Part shown: piece after piece, positions 25,399 to 31,926 of the stretch | How the letters are laid out: each line of letters begins with the position of its first letter | Position numbering within the stretch: position 1 is the first letter of the stretch | Source of the DNA: Thermoguttaceae bacterium | Lineage (GTDB): Bacteria; Planctomycetota; Planctomycetia; Pirellulales; Thermoguttaceae | Length of the DNA: 52,433 bases | Assembly: GCA_017557195.1 (NCBI GenBank) | Contig: JAFZAL010000043.1 | Coordinates: forward strand, 1 to 52,433 | Direction of reading: 5' to 3' | Position numbers and translations under genes: made by a program | The notes under the pieces: generated by a model | What the model saw: only the letters and a program-made list of their open reading frames with translations | Told to the model about the DNA's origin: nothing | Database searches by the model: none

Positions 25399-26007
25399 TT
25401 AGTTATGGATTGAGTTGATTTGTTCTATTTCGGATTGCAAAGGAAAACCGTTTAATTGAACAATGCCGTCAGGACGAAAACGCAGTTCAATTCCATGTGA
25501 AAAACGTTCATCATACTCGATCCCCTGTTTGTAAAAATCCGTTAAAAAATAAAAACGTTGATTGGTTGATCCAACCCAGTTGCGTTTTTCCTCTATTTTT
25601 GTTTGATCGAAGGCGCCGTCAACAAGTAAATCGGTATACTGTAAAAGCTCGTCGGCATAAGGAAGATTTTCCGCCGACAACTCTTCCAGCGTGTATCCAG
25701 TGAATGTCATAACCGACAAACCGATTTCTCGACAAAACTTTGCTGTTTCTGAAAGCCCCCTGGCTTGAAGCATAGGTTCGCCGCCAAGGAGCGTTACGCC
25801 TTCGATTCCATATTTGTTCTTTGAATCTTCAATTAATGTACAGATTTGTTCGGACTCCACAATTGTCCTGGGAACGAAATCGAGGTAATGCGGATTGCAG
25901 CAGCCGGGGCAGCGGCGGAAGCAGCCTTGCACCCAAAGGGCGAACCGTTTGCCTGGCCCCTCTACTTCTGTATTCTCAATATAATCTGCGATGTTAATTT
26001 TTGACAT
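25399..26007 (-). CDS. Radical SAM protein, NrdG/activase-like
   Basis: A 202-residue 4Fe-4S radical SAM enzyme. The cluster motif is CFRRCPGC (C29, C33, C36; CX3CX2C), and the SAM-binding GGEP is at 75-78. Size and VQGCFRRCPGC resemble activating enzymes such as NrdG, which makes a glycyl radical on class III ribonucleotide reductase. No glycyl-radical enzyme is present here, so the substrate is probably another protein or nucleotide in this operon. Six bases separate it from the AAA+ gene upstream and 21 from the vWA gene downstream, so it is embedded in the operon rather than a chance neighbour. Confidence 0.88.
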   Translation of the reverse strand: MSKINIADYIENTEVEGPGKRFALWVQGCFRRCPGCCNPHYLDFVPRTIVESEQICTLIEDSKNKYGIEGVTLLGGEPMLQARGLSETAKFCREIGLSVMTFTGYTLEELSAENLPYADELLQYTDLLVDGAFDQTKIEEKRNWVGSTNQRFYFLTDFYKQGIEYDERFSHGIELRFRPDGIVQLNGFPLQSEIEQINSIHN

Positions 26008-26013
26008 GGTTTA

Positions 26014-27888
26014 CTATTCCAAATGAAATGTAAATTCAGGCTTATCTCCTTCCTGGGAAATAATCAATCGTTTGCCTTTCGTGTCGCCATCATAATAGAA
26101 AAGGAACATGGAAAGCGGGACGGTGAGCTTTTGCCCCAGTTCGCTCTGGACGCCGCGCCCTCCCATCGATTTATTATGCGAGGAGAGAATTGAGCTCAGA
26201 GCTTTTCGCTCGTCGACAAATACAAGGTCTTTAATTTCGTATTTCTCTTTTAACTTCTCTTGAACGGGTTTGATTTTGGATTTGGCAATCGCAAAGAGGA
26301 AATCGTCGTTGATAATAAAGTTGAACGGAACGATGTTGTGTCCGATACGATTGAGCAGTTCCGGACGTTTGAGTTCATTCGTGAAATGCTGCTGGACTTT
26401 ATTGATAAACTCCCTGCGAATATCGTCTTCGTCAATCAGATTTCTGTCTGCGTCTTCATACTGAACTTCCGCCGCGCCAATGTTTGACGTAAATATAATT
26501 ACCGTTTCTGCGAACGACACAGTATCGCCCTTTCCGTCGGTAAGACGGCCGTCTTCGAGAATTTGGAGAAATTTGTCCAGAATTTTCTGGTGAGCTTTCT
26601 CGATTTCATCGAACAGGAGAACGGAGAATGGACGCTTTTTGACGGCGTTGGTCAATTGCCCGCCTTCTTCGTAGCCAACGTATCCGGGAGGGGCGCCAAC
26701 CAAACGCTGATCGCTGTGTTCGTGGTTGAATTCGGACATGTCAAATCGGATGCACGATTCTTCGTCGCCGAAAAGGAACTCAGCCAGCGATTTGGCAAGT
26801 TCTGTTTTGCCGACGCCGGTAGGGCCGACAAAAAACAGCGTCCCTTTGGGCATTCGCTGTCGTTTGCTGTGCTGCACGCCTGAAAGCCCGGTAAAAGCCT
26901 GGATAATAATCTGCTTGACTTTGTCTATCGCAAAATCCTGTCCTTTGACTCGTTCTTTAAGCTTCTCGGAAATCGTACGAAGTTTTTCTTTGCTCAAATC
27001 CTCCCAAGGGCTTTTCTGTTCGCCGTAGCGGTACAGATTGATGATCTTTTCCGGGGTGATGGGCGACATGTCCGTCTGTTGTGACAAACGCGCCACTTGA
27101 ATTAAATCGCGAGTGGAGAAACCCTCAGTTGCATCAACAAAATCCTCGAACTTGGATTTAACATACATCGGATTGTCGGTAAAATTCCACTTGGAACTCT
27201 CATGATCCAGAAAAGCTTCTCTTTCAGAACGGCTCGGACCTGTAACGGCGATGTCTTTTACGCAGGGATTTCCCTGATAAAAAATGGATGGAATATTGCC
27301 TAAACTTGTCGTTATCAATACCAAAAGATTGCTTGGCGCGCTCATTTCCTCTTTATCTTTGAATGCAAGAGGGGCGTTGTTCATGGACTTTGAAAGCATC
27401 AAAAGCCGACGGCGATCTTCTTCACTCAACGAGGAATTGGTCGTAAACATATATTGAGACCAATCGAGGATAAACGCAATTTTGGACTGCGACTTATGGG
27501 TCAAATAATAATGAACAACCGGCAAAAAATCGTCTATATTAGGCGGAGTCGACCCTTGAGCCGATTGCTGAGTATCCTGTAAATCAATATCGCCCATGTC
27601 GTACGCTTGTTGAGAGTTGTTCCCCGTATTGGGCAACATTCCTCTTTGAATATCTTCCCAACGAGCGGGCTTGACGTTTCTTACGCCTTGAAAACTATCC
27701 CATAGAATAATATCGTCAAAGCCTCTGGTACGGAGCGTTGAGCATACGATTGACTGAATCGGAACATAGGAATGGTTATTCCTGGGCGATTGATACACGT
27801 CCAGAATCTCGCCATGCAGAATAATCGCACGGCGTATTCCTGATTCGCGGCTCAGCGCTTCGACCCATGTCTGTTGTAAACTTGCCAT
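26014..27888 (-). CDS. ClpB-like AAA+ ATPase with degenerate first module
   Basis: A 624-residue ATPase. The C-terminal module is a full ClpB/ClpA D2-type AAA+ domain: Walker A GPTGVGKT (355-362), pore loop GYVGYEEGG (402-410), Walker B VLLFDEIEKAH (423-433), sensor 1 FTSN (466-469), arginine region LLNRIG (511-516) and sensor 2 GGRGV (576-580), ending in the D2-small fold. The N-terminal ~290 residues look like an AAA fold with a Walker B-like strand (AFILDWSQ, 138-145) and sensor-like LLVLITT but no Walker A, so a dead first ring (inference). It lacks the ClpB middle coiled coil; the separate coiled-coil protein encoded just upstream might supply it. Likely a remodeller of protein complexes. 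Confidence 0.88.
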   Translation of the reverse strand: MASLQQTWVEALSRESGIRRAIILHGEILDVYQSPRNNHSYVPIQSIVCSTLRTRGFDDIILWDSFQGVRNVKPARWEDIQRGMLPNTGNNSQQAYDMGDIDLQDTQQSAQGSTPPNIDDFLPVVHYYLTHKSQSKIAFILDWSQYMFTTNSSLSEEDRRRLLMLSKSMNNAPLAFKDKEEMSAPSNLLVLITTSLGNIPSIFYQGNPCVKDIAVTGPSRSEREAFLDHESSKWNFTDNPMYVKSKFEDFVDATEGFSTRDLIQVARLSQQTDMSPITPEKIINLYRYGEQKSPWEDLSKEKLRTISEKLKERVKGQDFAIDKVKQIIIQAFTGLSGVQHSKRQRMPKGTLFFVGPTGVGKTELAKSLAEFLFGDEESCIRFDMSEFNHEHSDQRLVGAPPGYVGYEEGGQLTNAVKKRPFSVLLFDEIEKAHQKILDKFLQILEDGRLTDGKGDTVSFAETVIIFTSNIGAAEVQYEDADRNLIDEDDIRREFINKVQQHFTNELKRPELLNRIGHNIVPFNFIINDDFLFAIAKSKIKPVQEKLKEKYEIKDLVFVDERKALSSILSSHNKSMGGRGVQSELGQKLTVPLSMFLFYYDGDTKGKRLIISQEGDKPEFTFHLE

Positions 27889-27891
27889 AAT

Positions 27892-27925
27892 ACTAAAACC
27901 TCGTTATTACTAAAACCTCGTTATT
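27892..27925 (-). repeat. 17-base tandem duplication in the ribosome-binding region of the AAA+ gene
   Basis: Two adjacent identical 17-base copies (plus strand ACTAAAACCTCGTTATT) fill the gap between the coiled-coil gene stop and the AAA+ start. On the coding strand each has GAGG, so the likely ribosome-binding sequence is doubled. Confidence 0.85.
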
Positions 27926-29165
27926 AGCCGTTTGAAGATGATTTCGCTCCGCCTCCAGACGGATTCTCTTTTGAACCTTTTTGAATCCTGTCCGGGTTAG
28001 ACCATCGGACGTTTTCGGAGCTGAGTTTTACTCCGTAACATTCATCAAGCGCCTTGGTTACTTCATCAATGTCTTCCCGGCACTTTTGTCCTTCATAATT
28101 GTCAAACTTGTAGGTCAGTCCGCCGTCCAGCTTTACAGTAAACACTGCTTGTTGACCAGCGGGTTTTTGCGCTCGAAGAACGACAAGGTCTCCATCGACC
28201 TGCGGATGATTGACAATAAACCCAGCCTTTTTAAGAGATTGGTGAATGCTAAAGACAACCTGACGACGGATGGTTTCGTCTGCGATTTCGCCATCCACCT
28301 TGTCAGATTCTTCGGTCAATTTTTCCTGCAATTCGCTTTCCGACATTGTCTCGATTTTCTCTTTCAAGCGATCCAGATTCTTCACCGATTCCTCAACGGC
28401 TTCTGGATTGCTGTCCTTGTCTTGTTCGAGATTGTGTTTCATTTGATCAATGAAATCCTGGCAGGCTTTGCGGCGAATCTCTTCTTCCTGGCGTCTTTCT
28501 TCTTCTTCCAGACGTCGTCTTTCTTCTTCCTGACGTCTTTTTTCTTCTACCAGGCGTCTTTCTTCTTCTTCCTGACGTCTTTTTTCTTCTACCAGGCGCC
28601 TTTCTTCTTCGTCCTGACGTCTTTTTTCTTCTACCAGGCGTCTTACTTCTTCTTCCTGACGTCTTTTTTCTTCTATCAGGCGTCTTTCTTCTTCTTCCTG
28701 ACGTCTCGCCTCTTCCAGCTTTTCTTGCCACTCTTTGCGTTCGGCATTCCTTTTGGCTTTACGGGCAAGCGGGATGAGACCATGAACAGACTGACCAACC
28801 TCAAGAGACAAATCTCTTGCCGCCTCAACGTTATCACTGTCAAGAAGACTTCCGATTCGTTGAAGTTTCTGGGTGATTTCATCAAACTCCTGCTTGACAA
28901 ACACATCCAAACCCTGCCTTTTTACGTCATTAAGAATGTTTTCAAATTGCGCGCGAAAACGCAAGACGTTATTAGTAACACGTTCAAAATACGCAGCCCG
29001 GTTGGCTTCGCGACGAGCTTGACGCTCCAGATACGCACGATGATTGGCTTCGCGACGAGCCTGACGTTCCAGATACGCACGATGATTGGCTTCGCGACGA
29101 GCCTGGCGTTCCAAATACGCCTGATGTGACTGATATGACCAACTGAAAAAAGCGTCTCTACTCAT
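27924..29165 (-). CDS. Coiled-coil repeat protein, first gene of the operon
   Basis: A 413-residue protein starting at ATG 29163-29165, chosen because AAAGGA lies 6 bases upstream; a start 16 codons earlier lacks this. Residues ~12-57 hold three near-identical 14-residue units (ERQARREANHRAYL). Residues ~155-240 hold a second array of 14-residue units (RRLVEEKRRQEEEE), a strongly charged single alpha helix or coiled coil. The last ~110 residues form a compact alpha/beta domain (DGDLVVLRAQKPAG, then AVFTVKLDGGLTYKFD), then a GS-rich tail. No enzyme motif is visible. Probably a scaffold or sensor arm for the AAA+ protein encoded 35 bases downstream (inference). The C-terminal domain is unrecognised. 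Confidence 0.85.
   Translation of the reverse strand: MSRDAFFSWSYQSHQAYLERQARREANHRAYLERQARREANHRAYLERQARREANRAAYFERVTNNVLRFRAQFENILNDVKRQGLDVFVKQEFDEITQKLQRIGSLLDSDNVEAARDLSLEVGQSVHGLIPLARKAKRNAERKEWQEKLEEARRQEEEERRLIEEKRRQEEEVRRLVEEKRRQDEEERRLVEEKRRQEEEERRLVEEKRRQEEERRRLEEEERRQEEEIRRKACQDFIDQMKHNLEQDKDSNPEAVEESVKNLDRLKEKIETMSESELQEKLTEESDKVDGEIADETIRRQVVFSIHQSLKKAGFIVNHPQVDGDLVVLRAQKPAGQQAVFTVKLDGGLTYKFDNYEGQKCREDIDEVTKALDECYGVKLSSENVRWSNPDRIQKGSKENPSGGGAKSSSNG
28490..28705 (-). repeat. 42-base coding repeats, charged coiled-coil array
   Basis: About five imperfect 42-base units inside the coiled-coil gene, encoding RRLVEEKRRQEEEE-type two-heptad blocks. The opposite strand is an artificial phenylalanine-rich open frame. 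Such near-identical units can change in number by slippage or recombination. Confidence 0.85.
29001..29130 (-). repeat. 42-base coding repeats, N-terminal array
   Basis: Three near-identical 42-base units encoding ERQARREANHRAYL at the N-terminus of the coiled-coil protein. The unit has the same length as the second array but an unrelated sequence, so the two arose separately. Confidence 0.85.
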
Positions 29166-29211
29166 AGGAAATCCTTTCTGTGTAGTGAAGATTGAAAAAA
29201 AACAATTACCC

Positions 29212-29271
29212 ATGACAAATCATAACGCAATTGACTTCATATGACACATGAAATCAATCCTGATTTGTCAT
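29212..29271 (-). promoter_or_regulatory. Nested palindromes upstream of the operon, candidate promoter/operator
   Basis: An exact 11-base inverted repeat (ATGACAAATCA 29212-29222, TGATTTGTCAT 29261-29271) encloses a second, 9/10 inverted repeat (TTGACTTCAT 29231-29240, ATGAAATCAA 29248-29257). It ends 46 bases before the first start codon. A minus-strand TATGAT (complement of 29219-29224) could be a -10 box inside the left arm. The layout suits a repressor binding over the promoter, but could also fold as a leader hairpin. Confidence 0.5.
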
Positions 29272-29410
29272 AAAAAACGATTCAATGCGATGACTGCAAT
29301 ACAAAAAATCTTGATTGTATTACACGCATTAACAGACTAAAGCCAGAAATTATGCCAAAATAACAATAACAATTTTGGAATAATAGCTATGGCTTAGCAA
29401 ACGTTTTGAA

Positions 29411-29466
29411 ACTTTACAAAATGTTTCCGAGATTTTAAGAAAGTTCTTAAAATCTCTTTGTAAAGT
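29411..29466. other. Long perfect hairpin
   Basis: Outer arms ACTTTACAAA (29411-29420) and TTTGTAAAGT (29457-29466) are exact complements; inner arms GAGATTTTAAGA (29429-29440) and TCTTAAAATCTC (29445-29456) are also exact, with a 4-base loop and an 8-base bulge on one side. Twenty-two paired bases in 56 is well beyond the surrounding AT background. Confidence 0.7.
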
Positions 29467-29472
29467 TCTGAT

Positions 29473-29558
29473 TAAAAGCATTTACATAAGAAACGGAAAA
29501 AAAACCACTCACGTAATGCTTTTACGATAACTGTTTTTAAAGATTTAAGAAAATCTTT
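29473..29558. other. Two further hairpins in series
   Basis: TAAAAGCAT (29473-29481) pairs with ATGCTTTTA (29516-29524), and AAAGATTT (29539-29546) pairs with AAATCTTT (29551-29558). With the hairpin at 29411 they make a run of three stem-loops within 150 bases. Confidence 0.55.
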
Positions 29559-29705
29559 TAGGATTAGAATTATTTATTATGTAAATTCCATTCAAAATTC
29601 CAAACCATTTTGTTTTCTAAGTACAAAAGGCATTGGAAAATGAACGGACTAAATAATCCATTTCTTTTTTTCCATCTCTCTCTTGATTTTGGAGGCGGAA
29701 AAATC

Positions 29706-29740
29706 ATTATTAGAGCAATAAAATGCTCCAATAATTTTTT
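29706..29740 (+). terminator. Terminator-like hairpin with T-run
   Basis: ATTATTAGAGCA (29706-29717) pairs with TGCTCCAATAAT (29724-29735) at 11 of 12 positions over a 6-base loop, followed directly by TTTTT. This is a good plus-strand intrinsic terminator, yet no plus-strand gene precedes it, which suggests a short untranslated RNA between about 29470 and 29740. Confidence 0.5.
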
Positions 29741-29962
29741 GATTGGAACAAATCCGTTTCAGATTGTATGTTGCCAGTATAGCGCCATTAAAATTTATTT
29801 CAAGTACCTGCTTTAAGTTTTTTTTAAAAATTTTTCAAATTTTTTCTTTAAGAGTTCATCTGCTATAACCACGCTGCGGCGGCTATAATTGGAATAATTT
29901 TATACTATATTATATTAGTATAAATTAGTTCTTCAATATGCCTTCATTCGTTTTCGCCATAC

Positions 29963-30004
29963 ATTATATAATTATATAATAGACGTTCAGTATAATAGAC
30001 GTTC
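29963..30004. repeat. 18-base palindrome overlapping a direct repeat
   Basis: ATTATATAATTATATAAT (29963-29980) is a perfect palindrome. Its right end begins the first of two 14-base direct repeats, TATAATAGACGTTC (29975-29988 and 29991-30004), spaced by 2 bases. The sequence after it (GTCCCC on the minus strand side) resembles an insertion-sequence end, but no transposase is visible. Confidence 0.6.
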
Positions 30005-30192
30005 GGGGACACTCATCTGCTGCATTAGATATCATGGACCTGCATCTACACAACGCTCTCGCCATTATCAAATAATTTCAACGCCGTTGATCATGACGCC
30101 ATTACAGTATTTCCAGGACAAACCAAATGTGAGCCAAAATTGAATGAGAACGGAATGATAAATTCCAAATTCAAATAAAAAAGATGTAACAG

Positions 30193-30215
30193 GATAGGGG
30201 CAGAGGGACTTGAAC
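30193..30215. other. attL: distal copy of the tRNA 3' end
   Basis: GATAGGGGCAGAGGGA followed by CTTGAAC matches 37537-37559 (same core, then TTCGAAC) at 21 of 23 bases. It marks the left boundary; chromosomal DNA lies to its left. Confidence 0.85.
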
Positions 30216-30406
30216 AAGACGCTACAGACCCGCAAAAACAAGGGCTTTTCGATAACGCCGATAATGCAGCCCCCCAGTTTTGCCCCCAGGTTAATTTTTA
30301 TGAGCAGATTTTGACCCTGTTCGACCGGTTGACGCCAGACCAACAAGCCGCCCTATTGGAAACCTTACAAGGACGGATTCAGAGCGCGGCGGGAATATCC
30401 CGCTAA
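30209..30406 (+). other. Displaced 3' coding end of the integrase (65 codons, stop at 30404)
   Basis: From the att core (IGAEG) the frame runs on as LEQDATDPQK, ending in GRIQSAAGISR and a TAA stop. It has no start of its own and is open back only to a nearby stop upstream. In the excised circle the right-hand att core would join here in the same frame as the integrase, giving a 511-residue protein. The fragment has normal codon use and a predicted helix (ILTLFDRLTPDQQAALLETL), and shares PQFCPQ with the integrase just before its att. I read it as a real coding end separated by integration, not a decayed gene. Confidence 0.7.
30271..30289 (+). repeat. 19-base repeat shared with the integrase end
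   Basis: CCCCCAGTTTTGCCCCCAG occurs here and at 37384-37402, in the same orientation, 62 and about 135 bases from the att cores. In the circular form the two copies would flank attP, the position expected for integrase arm-binding sites. Confidence 0.6.
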
Positions 30407-30502
30407 ATGCTCTATTTGCCGATTCTGGGCGCTTGTAGGGTTTGGGCGCCTGTTCATCGGTTGTTTTATTACAAGCCCTATTCTTAACAAAAGGGTATTA
30501 TC

Positions 30503-30793
30503 ATGAAAAGAACAGAAACAAAAAAACGGCGGGAAGCCGCCAGGGCGTCGCAGGCAATCAAGAGCTTGCGAAAACTGAAATTCATGCTATCGCTTGTAGA
30601 GGAATGTAATTCTGACCCCGAGGAAATGGAGTTTTCAGAGCTTGACGCAGGGAAAGACACTATCGGCGATAAAGTGGACGGCGTTGTAATGCCGGCGATT
30701 CAGTGTTTGATGGAAACCTATCTTGAAATTGTAGGAGAATTTGAAACGGTTCTTCCATACGTTGAAGCCGTCTTGAAAAATTCCAAACGCTGA
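30503..30793 (+). CDS. Small hypothetical protein
   Basis: A 96-residue protein with a basic start (MKRTETKKRREAARASQAI) and an acidic, helical remainder (DPEEMEFSELDAGKDTIGDK). No family is recognised. An AAAAGGG sequence lies about 8 bases before the ATG. It is the first gene in the element and is followed about 100 bases later by a strong terminator, so it is probably a single-gene unit. Charge split suggests a DNA-associated or partner-binding small protein, but this is a guess. Confidence 0.6.
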   Translation: MKRTETKKRREAARASQAIKSLRKLKFMLSLVEECNSDPEEMEFSELDAGKDTIGDKVDGVVMPAIQCLMETYLEIVGEFETVLPYVEAVLKNSKR

Positions 30794-30894
30794 ATGACTT
30801 GACGCAGCGGCGGAAATGAGCCGCCAGGATTCGCCAGGCGCGATTCTGGGGCGGGTTTGGTTCGACCCGTCCGATTTATCGCCAGTAAACAACA

Positions 30895-30924
30895 AGCCCC
30901 CACGTGAAAGCGCTGGGGGCTTTT
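30895..30924 (+). terminator. Intrinsic terminator
   Basis: AGCCCCCA (30895-30902) pairs with TGGGGGCT (30914-30921), an 8-base GC-rich stem with 11-base loop, followed by TTTTCT. It ends the small gene at 30503. Confidence 0.8.
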
Positions 30925-31116
30925 CTCTGGAATCCTCAAAGACGATGAAAGCCGCCGGCGCCGATGGGAGCAGGAACGGGAACAGAGCCGGCGGCGGTTC
31001 ATCAGTACCGCCGGCGCGATTCGCTGGAACAGACCCGGCGCGAGCCGGCGGGCGGCGGTTCGTTCATGCAGCCGGATTCAGGCGCAGCGGGGATAATGTT
31101 AAAATAGATAAAAATA

Positions 31117-31133
31117 TTCATAATTCATAATTC
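31117..31133 (+). repeat. 17-base repeat, inverted partner at 36077-36093
   Basis: TTCATAATTCATAATTC here is the exact reverse complement of GAATTATGAATTATGAA at 36077-36093. The pair brackets the gene block from 31927 to 36013. Internally it is a 7-base tandem (TTCATAA). Confidence 0.65.
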
Positions 31134-31317
31134 ATTTATATGGGGAATTATGATTATTTATGAAAAAGCCGTTTTGTGAACACGTCGCAGCCGTCCGACA
31201 ATCGGAACAGGAAGCCGCGCCGGTTCCGGGCGCCGGTTTGGTTTGGTTCGTTGTTTACCCCTACAGCCGCGCAGCGCTTGATTCTACAGCCGGATTATTC
31301 CAGGGCGATTATTCACT

Positions 31318-31349
31318 AAAAGCCCTACGGCGCCCCGCTGGGGGCTTTT
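31318..31349 (+). terminator. Terminator-like hairpin in the repeat region
   Basis: AAAAGCCC (31318-31325) pairs with GGGCTTTT (31342-31349) over 16 bases. The same GGGGCTTTT end is used by other terminators of this element. No gene directly precedes it, so an untranslated RNA or a lost gene is possible. Confidence 0.45.
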
Positions 31350-31618
31350 CCGTTGACGTCGCAGACGTCCGACCGGCGGCGGCAATCATGCAGCGGAACA
31401 GAGCCAGCGCGATTCGCTCTATTTGGTTCATCAGTTCATCGACCGCGAGCGCAGCGGAACAGACCCGCCGGCGGTTCATCAGTACCAGGGCGGCGCCGGT
31501 TCCGTCTGTTCTATCCAGGGCGCAGCCGTCCGACCGCCGGAACGGACGCTGAAGCCGGTTCCGGGTTCCAGGTTCCGACCGCCGGCGAAATAATAATTCT
31601 TGAAAGCCCCGCCCCGTC

Positions 31619-31638
31619 TTGAACTACCTAACAGGGAG
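31619..31638 (+). repeat. 20-base direct repeat, copy 1
   Basis: TTGAACTACCTAACAGGGAG, identical to 31705-31724, 86 bases apart. AT-rich DNA lies between the copies. Such spaced identical repeats upstream of a replication-ATPase operon could be iterons or an operator pair. Confidence 0.75.
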
Positions 31639-31704
31639 AGCAAAATTTTATATTTTAGATAGAAAGTTGTATTTTTTAATAATTCCCGCTGATGGGGGGC
31701 GGGT

Positions 31705-31724
31705 TTGAACTACCTAACAGGGAG
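31705..31724 (+). repeat. 20-base direct repeat, copy 2
   Basis: Second exact copy of the repeat at 31619-31638; both are preceded by G/C-rich and T-rich short tracts. Confidence 0.75.
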
Positions 31725-31847
31725 GGCGGAAAGCCAATATTTACAGCCCGATTTTTTCTTTTTTACTAACAGCATGGGGGGGCTTTATTAGATTTTGACG
31801 ATGGTATAATAAAATCAAATTCATTCGCCAGGGAATAGCTACCCCGT

Positions 31848-31893
31848 CTGATTCTTGCGCTGGAATCCCTCATTTTCCACGCGCAGGAATCAG
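31848..31893 (+). promoter_or_regulatory. Leader hairpin before the 31927 gene
   Basis: CTGATTCTTGCGC (31848-31860) pairs with GCGCAGGAATCAG (31881-31893) at 12 of 13 positions, followed by a T-run (TTCCTTTTTT) and then GGGGG before the ATG. It looks like an attenuator or a terminator that the operon must read through. A TATAAT sequence at 31805-31810 could be the promoter -10 box just upstream. Confidence 0.5.
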
Positions 31894-31926
31894 GGCGATT
31901 CTTCCTTTTTTAATGGGGGTTCTTAA

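Larger units (their letters stand above)
29272..30192. other. AT-rich gene-free region upstream of the operon
   Basis: About 920 bases with no credible gene; short open frames here have no ribosome-binding site and low-complexity translations. It holds several hairpins (29298-29321, 29411-29466, 29473-29524, 29539-29558, 29706-29735, 29899-29924), long T and A runs near 29815-29860, and the palindrome/direct repeat pair at 29963-30004. It may carry a small RNA, a replication-like or regulatory region, or be debris next to the integration site. Confidence 0.5.
30925..31926. other. Gene-poor GC-rich repeat region of the element
   Basis: About 1 kb without a supportable gene. 30950-31570 is dominated by recurring fragments built on CCGGCGG, GGAACAGA and CGCAGCCGTCCGAC; an 18-base copy CGGCGGTTCATCAGTACC occurs at 30992-31009 and 31469-31486. 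Related GGCGGTTCATC pieces recur within coding genes at about 32481 and 35612. The region also has a terminator-like hairpin (31318-31349), a pair of 20-base direct repeats (31619, 31705) and a leader hairpin (31848). Possible origin or regulatory region of the element. Confidence 0.55.

Noticed and set aside
27981..29129. Phenylalanine-rich 382-residue open frame on the plus strand
   Set aside because: It is the mirror image of the charged coiled-coil repeats of the minus-strand gene; the FFF-rich translation is an artefact of GAA/AAG codons.
7951..29165. Type III CRISPR-Cas locus, suggested by the Card1-like nuclease
   Set aside because: No Cas10, Cas6, Csm/Cmr proteins or repeat-spacer array is visible on either strand in this window.
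29610..29816. 68-residue plus-strand open frame in the AT-rich region
   Set aside because: No ribosome-binding site, and the 29706 hairpin with T-run lies inside it.
30068..30346. 92-residue minus-strand open frame across attL
   Set aside because: It crosses the attachment junction and opposes the in-frame integrase tail; no ribosome-binding site.
30209..30406. Decayed remnant of a second integrase at the left end
   Set aside because: Considered because of the shared PQFCPQ motif, but the frame is intact, begins exactly at the att core in phase with the integrase, and ends in a clean stop; a displaced coding end explains it better.
30816..31130. 104-residue open frame after the 96-residue gene
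   Set aside because: It runs through the strong terminator at 30895-30924 and is composed of repeat sequence.
31160..31552. 130-residue open frame in the GC-rich repeat field
   Set aside because: Its translation follows the DNA repeats and contains a terminator-like hairpin; it looks like repeat DNA, not a gene.
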